From Ascidia mentula (taxonomy: Eukaryota; Chordata; Ascidiacea; Phlebobranchia; Ascidiidae), in contig OX387201.1 in assembly GCA_947561715.1 (NCBI GenBank), forward strand, positions 563,001 to 627,000: a stretch of DNA of 64,000 bases, in the 5' to 3' direction. The notes under the pieces were generated by a model, which was not told where the DNA came from, did not search any database, and was given only the letters and a program-made list of their open reading frames with translations. The position numbers were made by a program, and so were the translations under genes. Positions within the stretch are counted from its first letter, which is position 1. Each line of letters begins with the position of its first letter. This document shows positions 15,001-30,000 of the stretch, in pieces.

Positions 15001-18000
15001 TTGACATTTTACTGATTTCTCCGGGGGGTCAATTGTTCTTGTTCGAAAAAGTCAATTGCCATTGTTGGCGTCGAACAAGCTTTATGGATAACAATACCAC
15101 AATGCAAAGGGCATAATAAGGCATAGCTGGGGTTAATTTTACCTGTATACTCGCTTCGTTCGCGTCCAGCGCATATTTCGCATATCCTTGAACCAGGAAA
15201 AACCAAACCAGTAACTTTACTTAACAAACCTGAGTAAAACAGCACATATTGATTGATTGTTACAAAAACTGATGTCATCGCATCTAGGGTTAAAAAGTGT
15301 CAACATCTATAATTAGGGCTTGCCAGAAACCAGCTCATCAAGTCTTTTAATGATTCAACTCCATCAAACCTCATCTCAGTAATGTAGTTACAGCTGGTAG
15401 GACTAAGACCTTATACAGACAAAGATTGATATGAAGGCTCCAATTGATGAGATTACTCATAAAATAAGTGGGTTTTCACCCGCGCAGTCATCTTAACATC
15501 CCCTTCAGTGGCAAAGATTGCCGAAAATAAACATTGTAAACATGATAACTGGGTGGTAATGGCTGGAGTCACAGCACAACCTCCTGCACCTGTTACATTA
15601 TTCATAATTTACTAGGTGACTAAATGCTCCCGAACAATATTAAGAAAAAAACAACCACTACAGCAACCGCTACCTCCAGAAACTGAAAATGCCCAACCTC
15701 GAATGTGAACACTATTAGGTTTATTATTACATCACAAGCCATGTAAAGGTCAGGTAAAGTTCGACCTGCTTTCGAACGACCACTTTCAAGTTGGCGCAAA
15801 TTAGTAGTTTCAGGTTCACAAGGTTCATACTCGGGATAATGTTACCACACTCAATTGGTCGCCACATATCTGATCTAAAATATCAAAGCAGTGATTTGGA
15901 TGGCCACTAACATTACTCCAACTTGGCAGCGCAATATACACCACGGAGTCCATTTTTAAACAAAAGCTTTACTGAATTAATATTCACCAGCTGACTTAAG
16001 ACTGAAAATAATCCAATTTTCTCGATTGAAAGAATAAACGAAATCATACCGAACGCTTTTTGCCTCTGAAATAATTATCTCATCAGTTTGTTCGAGATTA
16101 AATAAACAAACGAAGATGAGTGTACAGAATACAAGGTAGCCCGAGGCGATGAAAATTCTCCTACACAAGTTTAGCAAACGGCAAACAACCACAATTACCT
16201 GCGTGTCAACTTTTCAAACCAAATAAAAACCTGAACGTGCGAACGACATTTGTTAAATATTAAGTTTCTTGAAAGAAAACATACAAAGGCACTGAAGCTG
16301 AACTCTGACTATGGCAACAATGCCATAATTCGAAAGCTTATATACCGTCATTCGCCTGTTTCAATCGTCACAACATACGATTGTGACAGGCGACGACGTA
16401 ACTATGGACCACCCGTTGATCCATGTTTCCGCATCCAACTCTGCTGAATAGCTAACATTATGGGAAACACAAAAAACGTATTCAAACCAAGGCGACGAAT
16501 TGGCCAAGCATCAGACGAGGGCACAAACCTATACATTCTTGTTTCTTGAAAGTTCTATGCTACATTTACCACAATACAGCAAGATTCCACTTAACACACC
16601 GTTTACACAATCCTGCGCCACTCATTCAAACAACAATCTGCAGTAAACGAAATATAACTTATTTCTCTCTTTGTCCGAAATCTTCAAGTATTTTACGACC
16701 AATCTTTCCCTTAACCCTATATGCCTTCAACCCTCACTACATGCCGAAGCAAGTGCAGTCTTGCGTATGACATCAGCACCACGAGACACAAATAAGACCA
16801 ATTCCATTCGATTACCGAGCATTTCACGCACAACTTCCACGAATCGAATGTGTCGCCTCAATTATGTCGTCATAACCGGACTTGTCACATCACACAGACG
16901 TACTGGGGTGGGGGAAGGGGTGCGTGTATTGAGGCTTCCTGCTTTGCGCGAGACTAACAGGTTTCTGTGACGTCACATTCGGAAGGTACAGGATCTCTGG
17001 GGGTCGAATCATAAACAAGTCGCCGCACGCTATACCCCTGTGACGTCACAATCAAATCTTTATCTTTATCTCCATCTTAAAGGTCGTTTCAGTTCTTCGT
17101 TAAACTTTCCTCAAAAAGATCAAACGGGGGAGTCCCCTTTATGACGAGGAAGGCGCAGGAAATTGTGAATTTTTGTTCGTGTTCGGTTAATGAAGCTTAA
17201 TGTGTCGACTGGTCCAGCCGGAAATGAGGAAATGAGTAGCAGGAAATGTCTGCCCTCCATAAACAACTGTTACTTGTTCCGTTTCCAGCGTTCCCATTAC
17301 AAAGCATTCAAGACTTGCCGCAGGATTATAAACCTTTATGACAAAACAGAGATGTTACCTCCTCTGTAAGATTTTGGTATCTTTTCTAGCATTATCCGAA
17401 TGTTAAACAAGAATTTGATACAAATCGGGGAAACCATTTGACGCCTTTACGTTTCACATATGCTCACAAAGACAAAGAAAAATCTTACTTTCTTTAACCA
17501 CTAAGAGTAGGTGATGAACGATGTTTAGTTGTGGATTACACATACGTTTCAACCCAACAGTTCTCCAATACTCCACAACATATGTTGAGGTGTAATAACA
17601 ACCGGGTGTAGAGCTGCTTAAATTCCAGCACCAACTCGAAACACTCAAGTCGGCATTGAAACACAACGTCACCAAACCACATGGAGGTGTTGACGAGGAG
17701 AATTAAGTGTTTGTCGATTCAGTAAATCCCTCTCGTTTGATCCGCTACCAAACAAGGGACATCCGCCCTTCAATGTTGTACGAGGCGGGTTAAGCCTGTT
17801 TAGTGGTTGAAGAATGGTATAAATGAAACTTAGGGTTTTCGTAATGATTGCATACATTTTAGAAAGGCTGGGGATCGAGTATAAGTCTATGTAACATTAA
17901 GATTGATATTACACAATCTTGTATCTTTTTTTTATCATTTAGGTTTGAAAAACAGTCACGGGTCCAAACTCAGATATTCAGTAGAAGCCAGTTTGGCCAA

Positions 18001-21000
18001 GAGTAACTTTTGCATAAACGCCACGCGATCTGCATTCACAAACGCCGGTTGATCTATGATGTCATAAACGATAGACAGTCACCACTCGTACGCAATCGTC
18101 CACGTGGAGAAATCGAAACGACTATGGCGTCATAGACACTCGTCGTAACTCCTGACATGTCTTGAGCGGGGCGAACGTCCATTGAATCAACCGCTGGGTT
18201 TTTCCTGGGGTGTAACGCGGGGTTGATTATGACGTCATGTCTGAGCGTCGACCAAATATGGCAGCGTGGAAAGTGTGTCAGGGTAGGTTTATGGAAGATG
18301 TGATTGTTTTGTAATAGTTCTACTTTTCCACTTAAGTGTGGAGAGTTGGGTCGTGTGTAAACGCTCTCTTTGCGGCTTTTCGACAAAAAATATTTAAAAG
18401 CTGTCGCATATAAAAAGTAACGATAATCGAATATAATTTCACGGGAAGCTTTGCTCAACCCAAACATCCTCGCAAATTTGATTCTAACATTCGTGAGCAC
18501 GATATTAATGCGAATTGACCTTATTAAAATTGAACTTTGAACTCATGACGTAACCTTTGCCCCGAGATGAAAGAGACGTCAAGGCGAGGCAGCTGGTGGT
18601 GACATAACAATGTGCTTCCTGTTGCGTAATAAAGCTTCTGTCACGGCCTGATAGGTTTTGTATTATCGTGGGAGAGAAATAAAGATTTAGAAGAAAAAAA
18701 ACACATTAGAATATTTTTTTACGAGCTATGGCCAAAACTGTTTGTTTTTCAACGTTCAGGGGGCAGCAGGAATATAATAGAATATAATATATAAATACGA
18801 CAACACGACAATTCAAAAGTTAGAAGGTAAACAAAAATAATAAATACCAGGTACCAACTGAAACCTTGAGGTCTTACGCTAAATAGTAAAGCTCTCCTCA
18901 AAGCTAATGAAATCAATGCTATTTAGCGCCCACTCGTGGCCATACACAAAACCAATCTGGTCCACTATGTGGCGGGAGAGAAACCAATGTAAAAAAAATA
19001 TACGGCCACGAGGAATTCTGGTACAATAAAGTTTATGAGGACTACTCATACTGCGCCTGCAATATATAGGATTGGTCAAATAGATATTAGTATGGTCTAC
19101 ATATCACTGCACTAAGCGACCAAATATCTGAATTTCTCCCAACATCAAATCGCATAGCAGCCACAAATGAGACGAAACTTTCATTCATGCGGATATTTTG
19201 CGGTCCGCTGATCCGATTACTAATGTTTACGTACAAATAGGCGTCTTTTCTAATCACAATGCTTTGGTGTGGCTTGAAGGACTTGCGCTTAAACACCGAT
19301 TAGTCAGTGTTTTGTAACGCTCGGTATCACCTCAAAGCGGACAAATACTACTTGAGGAATTCTGCTATGCAGGAACAACAAAAGAACTGAATAACAAACG
19401 ACATTTCTTGAGTTTTGTCATACCGCATTAAAGCACTAAGAATTAATTTCCCCAGCATCTTCTTAGAGATTTGAAACACTCCGCAATCGAAATCAAAGAA
19501 ACTATTCGCTAACATTTATGTTCAGTTTGTTGGAAAAAGTTTAAGAATACCCAGAAATTAAAGAATTGACTTTAAACAATGGCACGCGAACGAATTTTTC
19601 GGGTCAACCTTGGTCGCGTTTTGAAAATACCTTTTCTTTCCTTTCCTCCTCTCAGTCGGTCTCCAACGACTTCCAAAAGATGACGAACTAGAACTGGATG
19701 ACACGGAAGAGGCGGAGGACACTTTCCTCGCCTTTCTGGCTCCAGCTTTCCGGAACAATTCCTCCGCGATCTGATGCTCAGGAAGAGACTGCCTCCTGCT
19801 CGCGGACTCGGAAAAGTCAACGGAAACCGCGGGTTCGTCTTTCTCTGCGCTGTTCGAACGCGAGATGCTGAAAACGTTCTTCAGCAAACTTAAACTCGAA
19901 ATAGAATTCCTCTTCAGCCCAAAAACATTCGGCAAAGATCGTCGACGCGATTTCTTTGTCTCAGAATCCTCAGGAGAATCTTTCTTCTTTCTCAAAACCA
20001 CTTTAACCGAGGGTTCCCGGTGTCCAACCGAGTCTGTTTTGCCGCCAAACGAAACTTCGGCACTTTCAGGGGTCGAAGGTGACAAACTTGCGACGTCATC
20101 ACTCTCCTCCCTCGGTTTTCTCACAACGGTCGATGTGTCTCTCGTTTTCGTCCAGGCCGAATCAACATCCGCGGAAAGATTCACATTTTCCGAACCAGCG
20201 ACCAACGAAAGAGGTCGAGCCGTGACGTCAAAAGCACGAGTCTTTCTGACGTCACTATCGTTTGATTGGCTCCTGGTGATAGTTAGATGTCGGAGGTTGT
20301 TTGCCAGACCGCTGGCTTTCTCCTCATCAGGGATATCGGAGAAGATCGGGAAAGTTTTCGTTCTTCCCACGTTGAAGTGGGTGGCGGATCTGACCTTCAG
20401 CGGGGTCGAAGGTCGACCTTCGAAACTTGTTCGGGGTCGTCGGGTTGGGGGGAATCGCGGGGTCCATGGGTTCTCGTAACAAGTGGGGAATACCCTTTCC
20501 ATGGGGTAACTGGATATCCCCGTGGTTTCTTTGTCAGATTTGTAGAACATTGCTCCTGTCTTAAGAGACGACGAAGAAGAAATCGCGGTCGTTGACTGAT
20601 TCATTGTGACGAAACAATCAATATTTCACATTATTCAAAGAAACTGATCATTTTTATCTGTGAAGAAAAACGTCAGAAATTTGGTTGATGGACAAAAAGG
20701 TTCAAACTGCTTCCATGATTACAAAACAAATGTTTCTTTGAAACAACAGTCACAACATTCTAACTGCTATGAGCCCGACTTTCCGCAACTAAACATGTTT
20801 ATGCAGTGTTTTCAAAATTCCTCAAGTTCTGCATACAACAGCAAGCTAAAATGCACACAAGGTCTAAAAGAATAGAAACCGAGTTTAATCAATGAACTTG
20901 CAACTTTCTCTACGCACATCCTTCATACTTTCAGTCACTTTCAACACAGACTTCTGCGTCAGAGCTAAAGTAACGTAAGTGAAACTTTTTAACAAAAAGC

Positions 21001-24000
21001 AAACAAAAGATTTGTTGCCCCCTAATTTCGGAAAGCGCAAAAAACCACGACTGAAACCTTACAGTGTGGTTGGAAAACCGAATATTCCATCCAAGTACGA
21101 AGGTTTGAAAAGATACGCAATTAACGTAGCATGTGAAAGTTAAATTATCTGGCTTTTATGCGTTCCTATAGAAACTAAATATCGTTTGGGTACAACAATG
21201 GCGCGCAACTATCTTGGCCTGTCAGAGAACACACACGAGATAACGATCAACTACAACTCATTTGGACCAGACAAACTGACTTGGACGGTGTTAACAGCTC
21301 TTAACCCCCCAAAAACTAACTTTGTTGCCTCAAAAAACGTCGATTTGTTTCTGAAAAATTCACGACCTGTTTCCCATTCGAGAACAAACGCTCACTCGAC
21401 GACGAATAACCAACTGGTCAACTTTTTCACGAGCAACTAACCAGCTGACCGGAAACATGCAAGCACACAACACGAGCTATCCCTATGTTGCGTCACCAGT
21501 CGTGCTGTGAGGACACAATGCCCACTGTGACGTCACTCGATCGTCATGTTTTGAATTTCAGCTGAACAAACTATAGCACATGACGGGGAACCCCCCACTC
21601 TGACGTTGTTGTAATAGGCAAAAATGTTAGGTGAATTTTTCCATTAAAAATGTTTAAAACAGGTCAATGTAAATTTGACTACGTGCTTGCGTAGCCTCAT
21701 TAAACCTTAACGTAGCGCGCGCAGAAATATTTCATGAGCAAATACTGTATTTTTGAAACCCCCAAACTGTCTCGCAACCTACGAAGGTGACCCCACGTGC
21801 ATCCGGAATTAAAGACATTAACAGCACCCGGTCCTCATCAATATTTCAGAGTAACCATCTTCTGTCTGCACAAGTAACACAACATGGCAAGGGTTCGAAG
21901 AATAAACGCGTTTCTACGTGCTATAACCGACAACATCATAATTTTAAGTCTATAAACAACAAAATATTTTACTTATAACACTTCCGGCTTCGTGTGGAAA
22001 GTTTTTTTCGCAAAATTAGTTATTTCGCAAATAAAAGATAAAGTCTTACGTTTGGTTAACAACAACCACAAAAACTACAGCTCCGATTTGTAAACGGTTT
22101 ATGAGACCTTGCATTGTCGGCAAAACTGTTGGAACAACGATAAAAAACTGATAACCTGTGTTTAAAACTTGCAGTTGCTCGAATTATTCCAACTAAGATG
22201 AAATCTGAAACCTCTAAAACTTCGACCCGCCCCGTATAAGCCGAGGTTGGTTTACAAACACGCACCACTACATGCAGCAGCATTGGGAAGGATCGCCTGC
22301 TTTTCACGGTCGCTCGCTGATCCCGCACTGCTTGCCGTCCGCCACTCACTAGCTGTTGACGCAACAAGGCAGCAATTACAAAGCGTGTCGCACTGGAAGC
22401 AAATTGCTCACGGCGAAACGCGATTGGAATTCTAGATCGTAAAAAAACGCGCGACGAAGATACCTCGACTTGTGGACTCTCGACAAATATTATGAATCGC
22501 GTTCGACTTTTCGAATCACGTGTTCAATACACGATTGTTTAAGAAACCAGGCAATTCCCGGCAAAGGGACGAATATCAGTTTTTAGTATTTAGTTCATTC
22601 GCACTTAAACAACGCACGGTGCACGAGCTTGAAAAGAATCGCTCTAGCTATTAACTTTTATGGTTTGAACTTGAAAGCTTTTAAGCCCTTTAAACTGATG
22701 ATTGGTCCCCGCGTTTCCGTCCAAGTTTCACTTTGTGGTTGAATGAAACCTTGGTGGACTTTGCAAACAATTTAACTTGCACCCCCGGTTGTACAACAGC
22801 AGCACCAATTAACTCGCGTATGTGGGTTGAAAAATAACTATATAGCATAACATTAACAAGACTGTGCTTACGTCTACAAAATACTCGGTAACCTTTATCT
22901 AAGACAAGCTTAACCAACTTGCACGAGGTTATTGAGCCAGAGCAATAAGCTGCCCATGCAACAAACCTGGATGTCTACAACTAGTAGCACTTAGCTAAGC
23001 TGTGTGTTAAACAGTCGACCAGCCACGCGCCGAACGTACACAGAGGAAAGAGAGAAGCGGGATTTTAATTTTTCCGGCCATGCGAGGAAGGCGGTCTGTA
23101 GTAAGCCGTGCTTGGTGCGTGGCAGCTTGTGTGAATATTCCTGCCTTCGAATTTGCGCTCACAATTCACAGGAATCATGCAGGCATTTGAGTGCGGTCGG
23201 ATGACGCAATATGAGGTTAATGGACTTGATCGAAACATGAGAGGTTGCCAATAGCTACGCTGACGTGAACGACGTTGGTCGAAAATTTTTGACTTTTCTT
23301 TGCTCAACTAAACCATGCATTATTTCGCTCAAAAGGAATTTGTTCGTTAAATCTACTCACGGTGGTCATTTGATTTTACTGCGAAACTGGGCCTTAAAAC
23401 GTTCAAGTAATCAACATTCCCCAAAATCACAAAACAACAAACTGTGCAGATATTCCAGCAAATTACGAGCAGTTTAGGACATTTTCCGTTTGTGAGAAAC
23501 GAAACAAGTTCGATCCAACGCATTGATAAGGTAGAAGCTAACGACCGACTGAGTCACCCAGAGAAACCACAAACGAAACAGAACAAGCAGTTTTTCAGGC
23601 ATTTACCGCCAAATACTTTATACAAAGTTCATTATAAATCACTTTCGCAATCATACGCATTCGTTTGCTTTCAAAATACTTTGCGGAAAATTAGCCACGT
23701 GCTTCCATTAGGAATGGGTCGAGTTTGAGATAAAGTTGAACATTTCGCAAATGCGTTAGACATGATAGGTTGCTGCCTTCTGCGATAACTTGATGCTTCA
23801 AGCCACGTTTGTAGAGCAGTGGTTTTTAACCGGTGGAAGATTCTAGGGCTTCATGTGAGTAACTAGACGACACCGAAACATGCAACGCATGGAGTTACAA
23901 GAAACACGTTACTCACTGTGCTTCGTACATTTGTTCCAAACTGGCCAAACAAATTGACACGGTCGTAGACGAACTATTGTGAAATAACAATTCATCATAA

Positions 24001-27000
24001 TTTGAAAATTGAAAATGAGAGCTTGTGGATTCGGTTAGCGAGCATGGCTTAACACAGGTGCGTGCTTAACGCTATGTTAAGGTTATCGGCGGATGTTTAG
24101 GTTTAACGCATGGCTTCTTGCGCACTTCTTGTCGGGATGTCGGTTGAGATCGACCACCGGTCTTGATGACGTCACTAGATTAACCACAACGACATCGAGA
24201 TGTTCATAGTTGGGACCTGTATTGTCTGTGAGAGCCTTTCCCGTGTATTTACCACATTTTTATATCGCACGGGCTTTCGACTAATACATTCTCCAACTAA
24301 AGTTTCACTACCAAACAATTTGTAGTCCGAAATCTGCGGGGAACCCGAAAAACACACAAAAAAAAACACGCTTTAACTGATGTCTCTGCAAACAGCAGAT
24401 TTTTCTGCACTTTTCGACCTCGTTGTCTGATCTTGGTTAAAACCTTCGCAAGCCGACAACCTACATTCTCACAACCCAAACCTCATCGTTTCCAGTTACA
24501 CTGATTCCACCTAACTTGATGACTCACATGACCAAAGCAAATACTTTTTGATACTCTGCTTTGGACGCCGACGAGTTTGTGTGTCGACTAACAGGAAAAA
24601 TCTCCTCTTTGCTTACTTAGATGTAAGAGATGCGGACATGTGGGTAAATATTTGACAAAGAATCCCCTCACTGTATCCTCAACTCATGTTTCGAGTGGTC
24701 GAATGGGGGAGGGTAATAACACAAGATATTAACCCTCCGCCCGTTTAACGACGCATTCGTTTCCACCGTACGGAAACATACTTGGTTACTCATATCGTAT
24801 AACCGACTATTGATGGAAGCCCATGTTGAAAACACAATAAAATTATGAAATTTAGTTTTTTGAGAAACTTTTACATCGTGACAAACCCGTTTTTAATTGA
24901 AAACGATTTAAAGTCGCTTGAAACCAATAAATGAAACTTGCACTAAAGGTAACAACACTGAGCAATACTTAGTTAATAGCACATGTGTTAAAGCCAAAGC
25001 GAAGCTAAACGCCCACAAATCACCGAATGTCTCTTAAAAGATTTCATTAACTATCGTTTTTTTGCCACAATCAAAAGTCGTCTCGATAAACTTCATCCGT
25101 GTTAATTCTGTGCGCACAACAACATTTTCCCTGCAATCGCTCTTGGAAGGTCGCATTCTCTAACCCCAATTGCACCGAATCTCCTTAAAAATGCCGACGA
25201 TAAATGCAAAGGGCGAACCACCAACACCCACGAATAACCACAAGTTACCGCACGCAATAAGGTTATACGTGGTTTGTCTACGCAAGCAAATTTATCCGAG
25301 TTAAACCTCATTGTTGAGTGTTGGTGTCACAACGACAAACAGTTTTCTATCACAATGCTTCAACCTCACATTTCATACATTTGTTTTATACCCGATTTAT
25401 AAAATATATGACATCTTATAACCTGAACCTAAAGTTATCAAATGAATCCGAACGACCAGGACTCACTATTTTCAATTAAAAGTCAATATTTGATATAATC
25501 CTCTGTCATATATCGCTCAACTTGGCAACTTTACACCTTTCCGTTCCACTTAAGCCAACACAAACTGTCCAGTTTGTAACAGAAAATCGAATGTCCGGGG
25601 AATAAAATCAGCACAATTAAATCCCGAACGGTGCGGGATCGATATAACGGCTAATTAAAGGTGACAGTTGGCTCGTTTTCGCACCCTACAGCTCTGGAAC
25701 AAGGCGAAAGGTTGCTCTACAGGGAATATATTGGTTTTAATTGGCGAATCTTGGCGTGGTTCTGCTTCAAGGACGCAAATACACACGGTCCTTCATTCGC
25801 GTTTGCGGTAGTTGGCATTTCAACAAACCACCCCCAACCTTACAAAGACACGTGTGACATTCCGAGTTTGAGGAAATTATTTAAGTCACCGATCCACTGA
25901 AATGTTGAGGAATTCGAACGTTATTGGTCAAAACACCGAGGTTATTTAATTTCTATGATTGGGGGGGGGAGGGGGCGGCTTCACACAATGACAGAAAACC
26001 GAATGAATTTGGCGAAAAAAACTAGAGCTGACTTCCTTGAACCTCAGCACAGCTTTCGACTTTAATCAAAATGCCAACATTCAAAGTTTCCGTCTCTCTG
26101 ACCTTTACTATGGCAGCGGCAATCGTCTGCAGCGTTAAAGCGGCTGAAATTATGCAATCGCAAACATTTGTTCACTGCAACCAAACTATGAAGTGAAACT
26201 GAAGCAAATTTCCAGCTGCATCTCCGCATCTGGAACCCGACCCTGGCGACCGGAGCGCTCAACATATGTCACGCCGCGCGACCTCTGCTCTATGACGTAA
26301 CAAACTATAACGTTCCTTCAGTTTGTTTCAGCGCGAAGAACCAATTGTTTACCGAACGTGTTTGTTGCAAACTGAGCGCGATCAATAATTTCATCCCCGT
26401 TCTTCATTTGTTTTTAATGGAGAATTCCTGAACGCTGAAACAATATTGACGAAAATATCGCATTGTGATCCGGCGGTTTTCATGATACCGGGTTCGATTT
26501 ACCACCACTGTTCTATACTCGTCAATGTGTTTCTGGAAAAGGCGCATGGGTGCGTTTTCTCAATTGATATCAATTCGTAACTATCGCTGCCACAAACTCC
26601 TTTACACTCAAAACGCCGATATAAGTACACATTATACTATTACGGTATTGAGAAAATCATGTCAATATGTTTGAATGAGACGAAAAAAATGACTAAGAGT
26701 AAGAAACGTGAATTCGTAGAAATCAAAATTACCAGAAATTACTGAACATTAACTCGAAGTCTGCATTCTCCATTTCAGCGCTATCTTCTTACTTGCAATA
26801 CAACTTCTACAACGGACGTACATTTGCTGCTGTTCGCAAGAGACCTGACTTCACAGTGCAACCAGCTACTGCATGCAACCCCTTCCACACAACCAACCGA
26901 AACGACACAAAACCGACAAAAACGCTCAGATTCAGCTCCAGCAAAAAAGTGAAACGGCGTAAGGTCGTGCGCAGCGGGGCGTGACGGCGCCTGAGTGACT

Positions 27001-30000
27001 CCCAGGTCACGTGACCGATTGCCAGTCGTGCTTTGAAGGAGGGAAAACCTCCCGTGGCTTAAACGTCCATCCCTGCTACCACGGGGGTTTGGGACATGAG
27101 TGATAATGGACGCCACTGTGACGCCGCGGTGTCGAACGCTTGGCAATTTGCTCTCAGTGACGTCACGCGATGACGTGGATACTGGGATAGCCTTGAGTGT
27201 CGAGCACACTTACATTGTTATACAGGAAAGTTTGTTGCTAATATCTAAGGAACTGACATTCCGACACAATTAAACTTTGATTTGATTCCATCAATAAAAT
27301 AAAGTCAACGTTTCATTGTGTCGGAATGTGAGTTTCTTAGAAATTAGCAACACAATATTCACCACTGATAGTTCCCAACCTATAATTTATCATTTACTCT
27401 AACCAAGAAGTCAATATGTATATCACAGTTGCCAACATACTATTGGTGGAATTCCAGTGCGCGCTTATAATGCAAATATACATTCTCCTTTCGCCCGCAT
27501 ATCACACAGCACACAAATTTCGCCAAGAGCAAATTCTTCACTGATTGGAAAGTATTTCAATTGCTGGTTTCTCATAGAAACGCGGAGACCACCGCGCAAG
27601 ACAATTACCAACGCGACATCTCCTGTCTATCGCAATCTGGATGTGATTCCACAACCCTGGTTGTACGGTCGCCCCCACTTATTTGGACGATGTCAATTGT
27701 GGGGTTTGGGGTATACGTAGTATTAGCGGTTTGCGGAAGAGACCGTCAGTTACAACGTGGCATTCTTGCGCGTTGTGAAAAAGAAACACTTCATGCTATG
27801 TGTTAGTGAAGTGGATACAGATACGGTTTAATTTAACGCGTTTTAACACTCAGAATCCTCTTAGCACTTTACAAACTGTCACATTCGTTGTCTGCAGCTG
27901 CTCCTATCAACACGCTTTGCTTTGACAAATGCTTATCCACAAAACGACGTCCTCGCTTTATCAAAATCTAGACTTCTCACAATTGGGGGTAAAATGTTAA
28001 AAACCAGGTCTAACCCAATCCGCAACTGAAAATTTCTGCAGCGCAACCAAAACATCCGGGCAAGGAATGACCAGGCATTAAACGTTTGCTTGAAACCCCA
28101 ACAAGGAAGTGAGACCTCTTGGCAGGTCAAACGAGCGCTTGGAGCAAGTTTCGTTCCTGGTCTCGTTTCTTAGGAAATGAGCGGACATACATGGTTTTCA
28201 CCATATAAGGGCATACGCGTAGGCTCCCCAGGGTTGAAAAAGTGGGTGAACGTTGCAATAATGCTTCAGTCTGATATTAGGAAATTATTCGCAACAATGT
28301 AAAAAAAAGTTGATCTGTCTGCAGTTCTTAATAATTATTAAGCTCTTTTAATTTTGCTGTTCTATAATATTGTTAATAATTAATATTTGATTCGTATATT
28401 GCACACCAGCCAATTATTCCTGCACGATATCCCAAAGGACAAAACAAGGTCCACACAAACAGAGCAAAATTATTGTGGCGTCACATGTTGTAGTGACGTC
28501 ACAATCGATTGCGAAAAGCAATAAATCGAATTTTTGTTCTTTTCTGCATTGCAAGAACATACATGAAACTCGCGAAGTGACAGCTTTTTCAAATGTTAAA
28601 TTTCTTTTAATATTACAACAATATGTTTTAGAAGGGGCTGGACAGGGGAATCGAACCCACAACCCACAACCTTTTACAAATTCCTATTTATTCTCAGAAG
28701 TATTATTCAAAACAGTTTGACTCGTAAAAATGAGGAAACAAATGATATTTTAAGTCAGACGAACCTAAAAGATCCTGATTGATTTAATAAATCGTGCAGC
28801 TACCGATCTGTGTGACAAGCATTTCTGACAACTACCATCCGTTTTTCTGTGGAATGAATGATTTTCCGACACGAATCGGAGTGAAAACATGTTAGACCAC
28901 TGGTTTTTAACCTTTTTTCGGTCACGCCATATTTACGCATTGCTCCATGCATTCAGGCCCCAGGTAACGTTCAAACAAATGACATCCCCAGGTTAAAAAC
29001 TACTGTGTTGTTCATCTTTATGTAATCAAAACAACTTAACACAACTTTTAATAATACTGCTATCAACTACACGCTGTGATGCGTTAAAATTCACCTGAGC
29101 TCATCTATCTATGTTATGTTATAGCATTGTGATGTAACAATACCTGCAATCAATCCTTTTGCAAGCCCCACTGACACAATAAATATAAACTCGACTCGAC
29201 TGGCCAAAACCGCGACATTCCACGCAAAAACCGACTAATTCATCGTTTCGCATCTCACAAACAGTTGATTGTCTCGTAACAACATCTAATTATGACGTCA
29301 AAGGCCCATAATTAACTTCCCAGTTCGAATGTGGAACGGTGTGATTCATGTGCGTTGTTGCTGGGTTCGTTTGAAGGCAACGACACCCACGTAAGTGCAA
29401 CGAAGTGTTTTCAGATTTCGGGCTGTGCGTATTTTTTAGCTTGTTTGGGATAATTGCATGCGGAGCTGACGGCAAAGTGTGGAAATGCTGACATGAAAGT
29501 TTTCAAATGGAATCGCGATTGGTTCCCATTGAGAGGACAAATTAACAGGACCCTTACGACGCTCCAATTAATTTAAAGATGAAAATCATGAAACCCACCA
29601 CAGCCCCAAAACAGATTAAACTTTTGGAATTGCATCATCACACCGAGCCTTAAGTGACAATGCGTCTATGCACAAAACAATTAAAACTCCAATGCAGGTT
29701 ATTAACTGTTGCGACATGTTTCACAATAACACTTTATTAAATTATAAGCAAAATAAATTACAGACAATATTAAATCACGTGACGTTTTGAATGGCGCAAC
29801 AACAATTTTTCACCTAAATTTCGCGGAACTGCGACATTTAAACGAAGATAAGCGACACGCGACATGCAGTGACTCACGGCTAAAGTGAATATTAACTAGA
29901 AAAAGACAGAACAAAACAACTCGTTTAACATATAAGTCATTGCAATACCTCATCGATATTCTGACCAACTTACAGATTTTCCACCTTCGGTTCATGTGTT

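Noticed and set aside
15143..15183. Short possible first exon (13 codons, ATG, phase-2 donor GTAAAA)
   Set aside because: It fits the pattern of the other first exons, but it is very short, the donor is weak and the peptide carries no signal. One in three such frames would fit by chance.
15009..15278. Cys-rich minus-strand frame (CEICAG ... CPLHC)
   Set aside because: It looks finger-like at first, but the Cys/His spacing fits no family and there are no borders.
18054..18500. 148-codon minus-strand open frame
   Set aside because: No phase-2 donor links it to the gene, no domain is seen, and it closes at TAG without splice support.
26071..26199. Plus-strand 42-codon frame with signal-peptide-like start (MPTFKVSVSLTF)
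   Set aside because: It is too short, with no neighbour exon, domain or conservation evidence.
26781..27209. 142-codon minus-strand open frame, GC-rich
   Set aside because: It has no ATG at its start (GTG), no recognised domain, and borders are ambiguous. A missed exon cannot be excluded.
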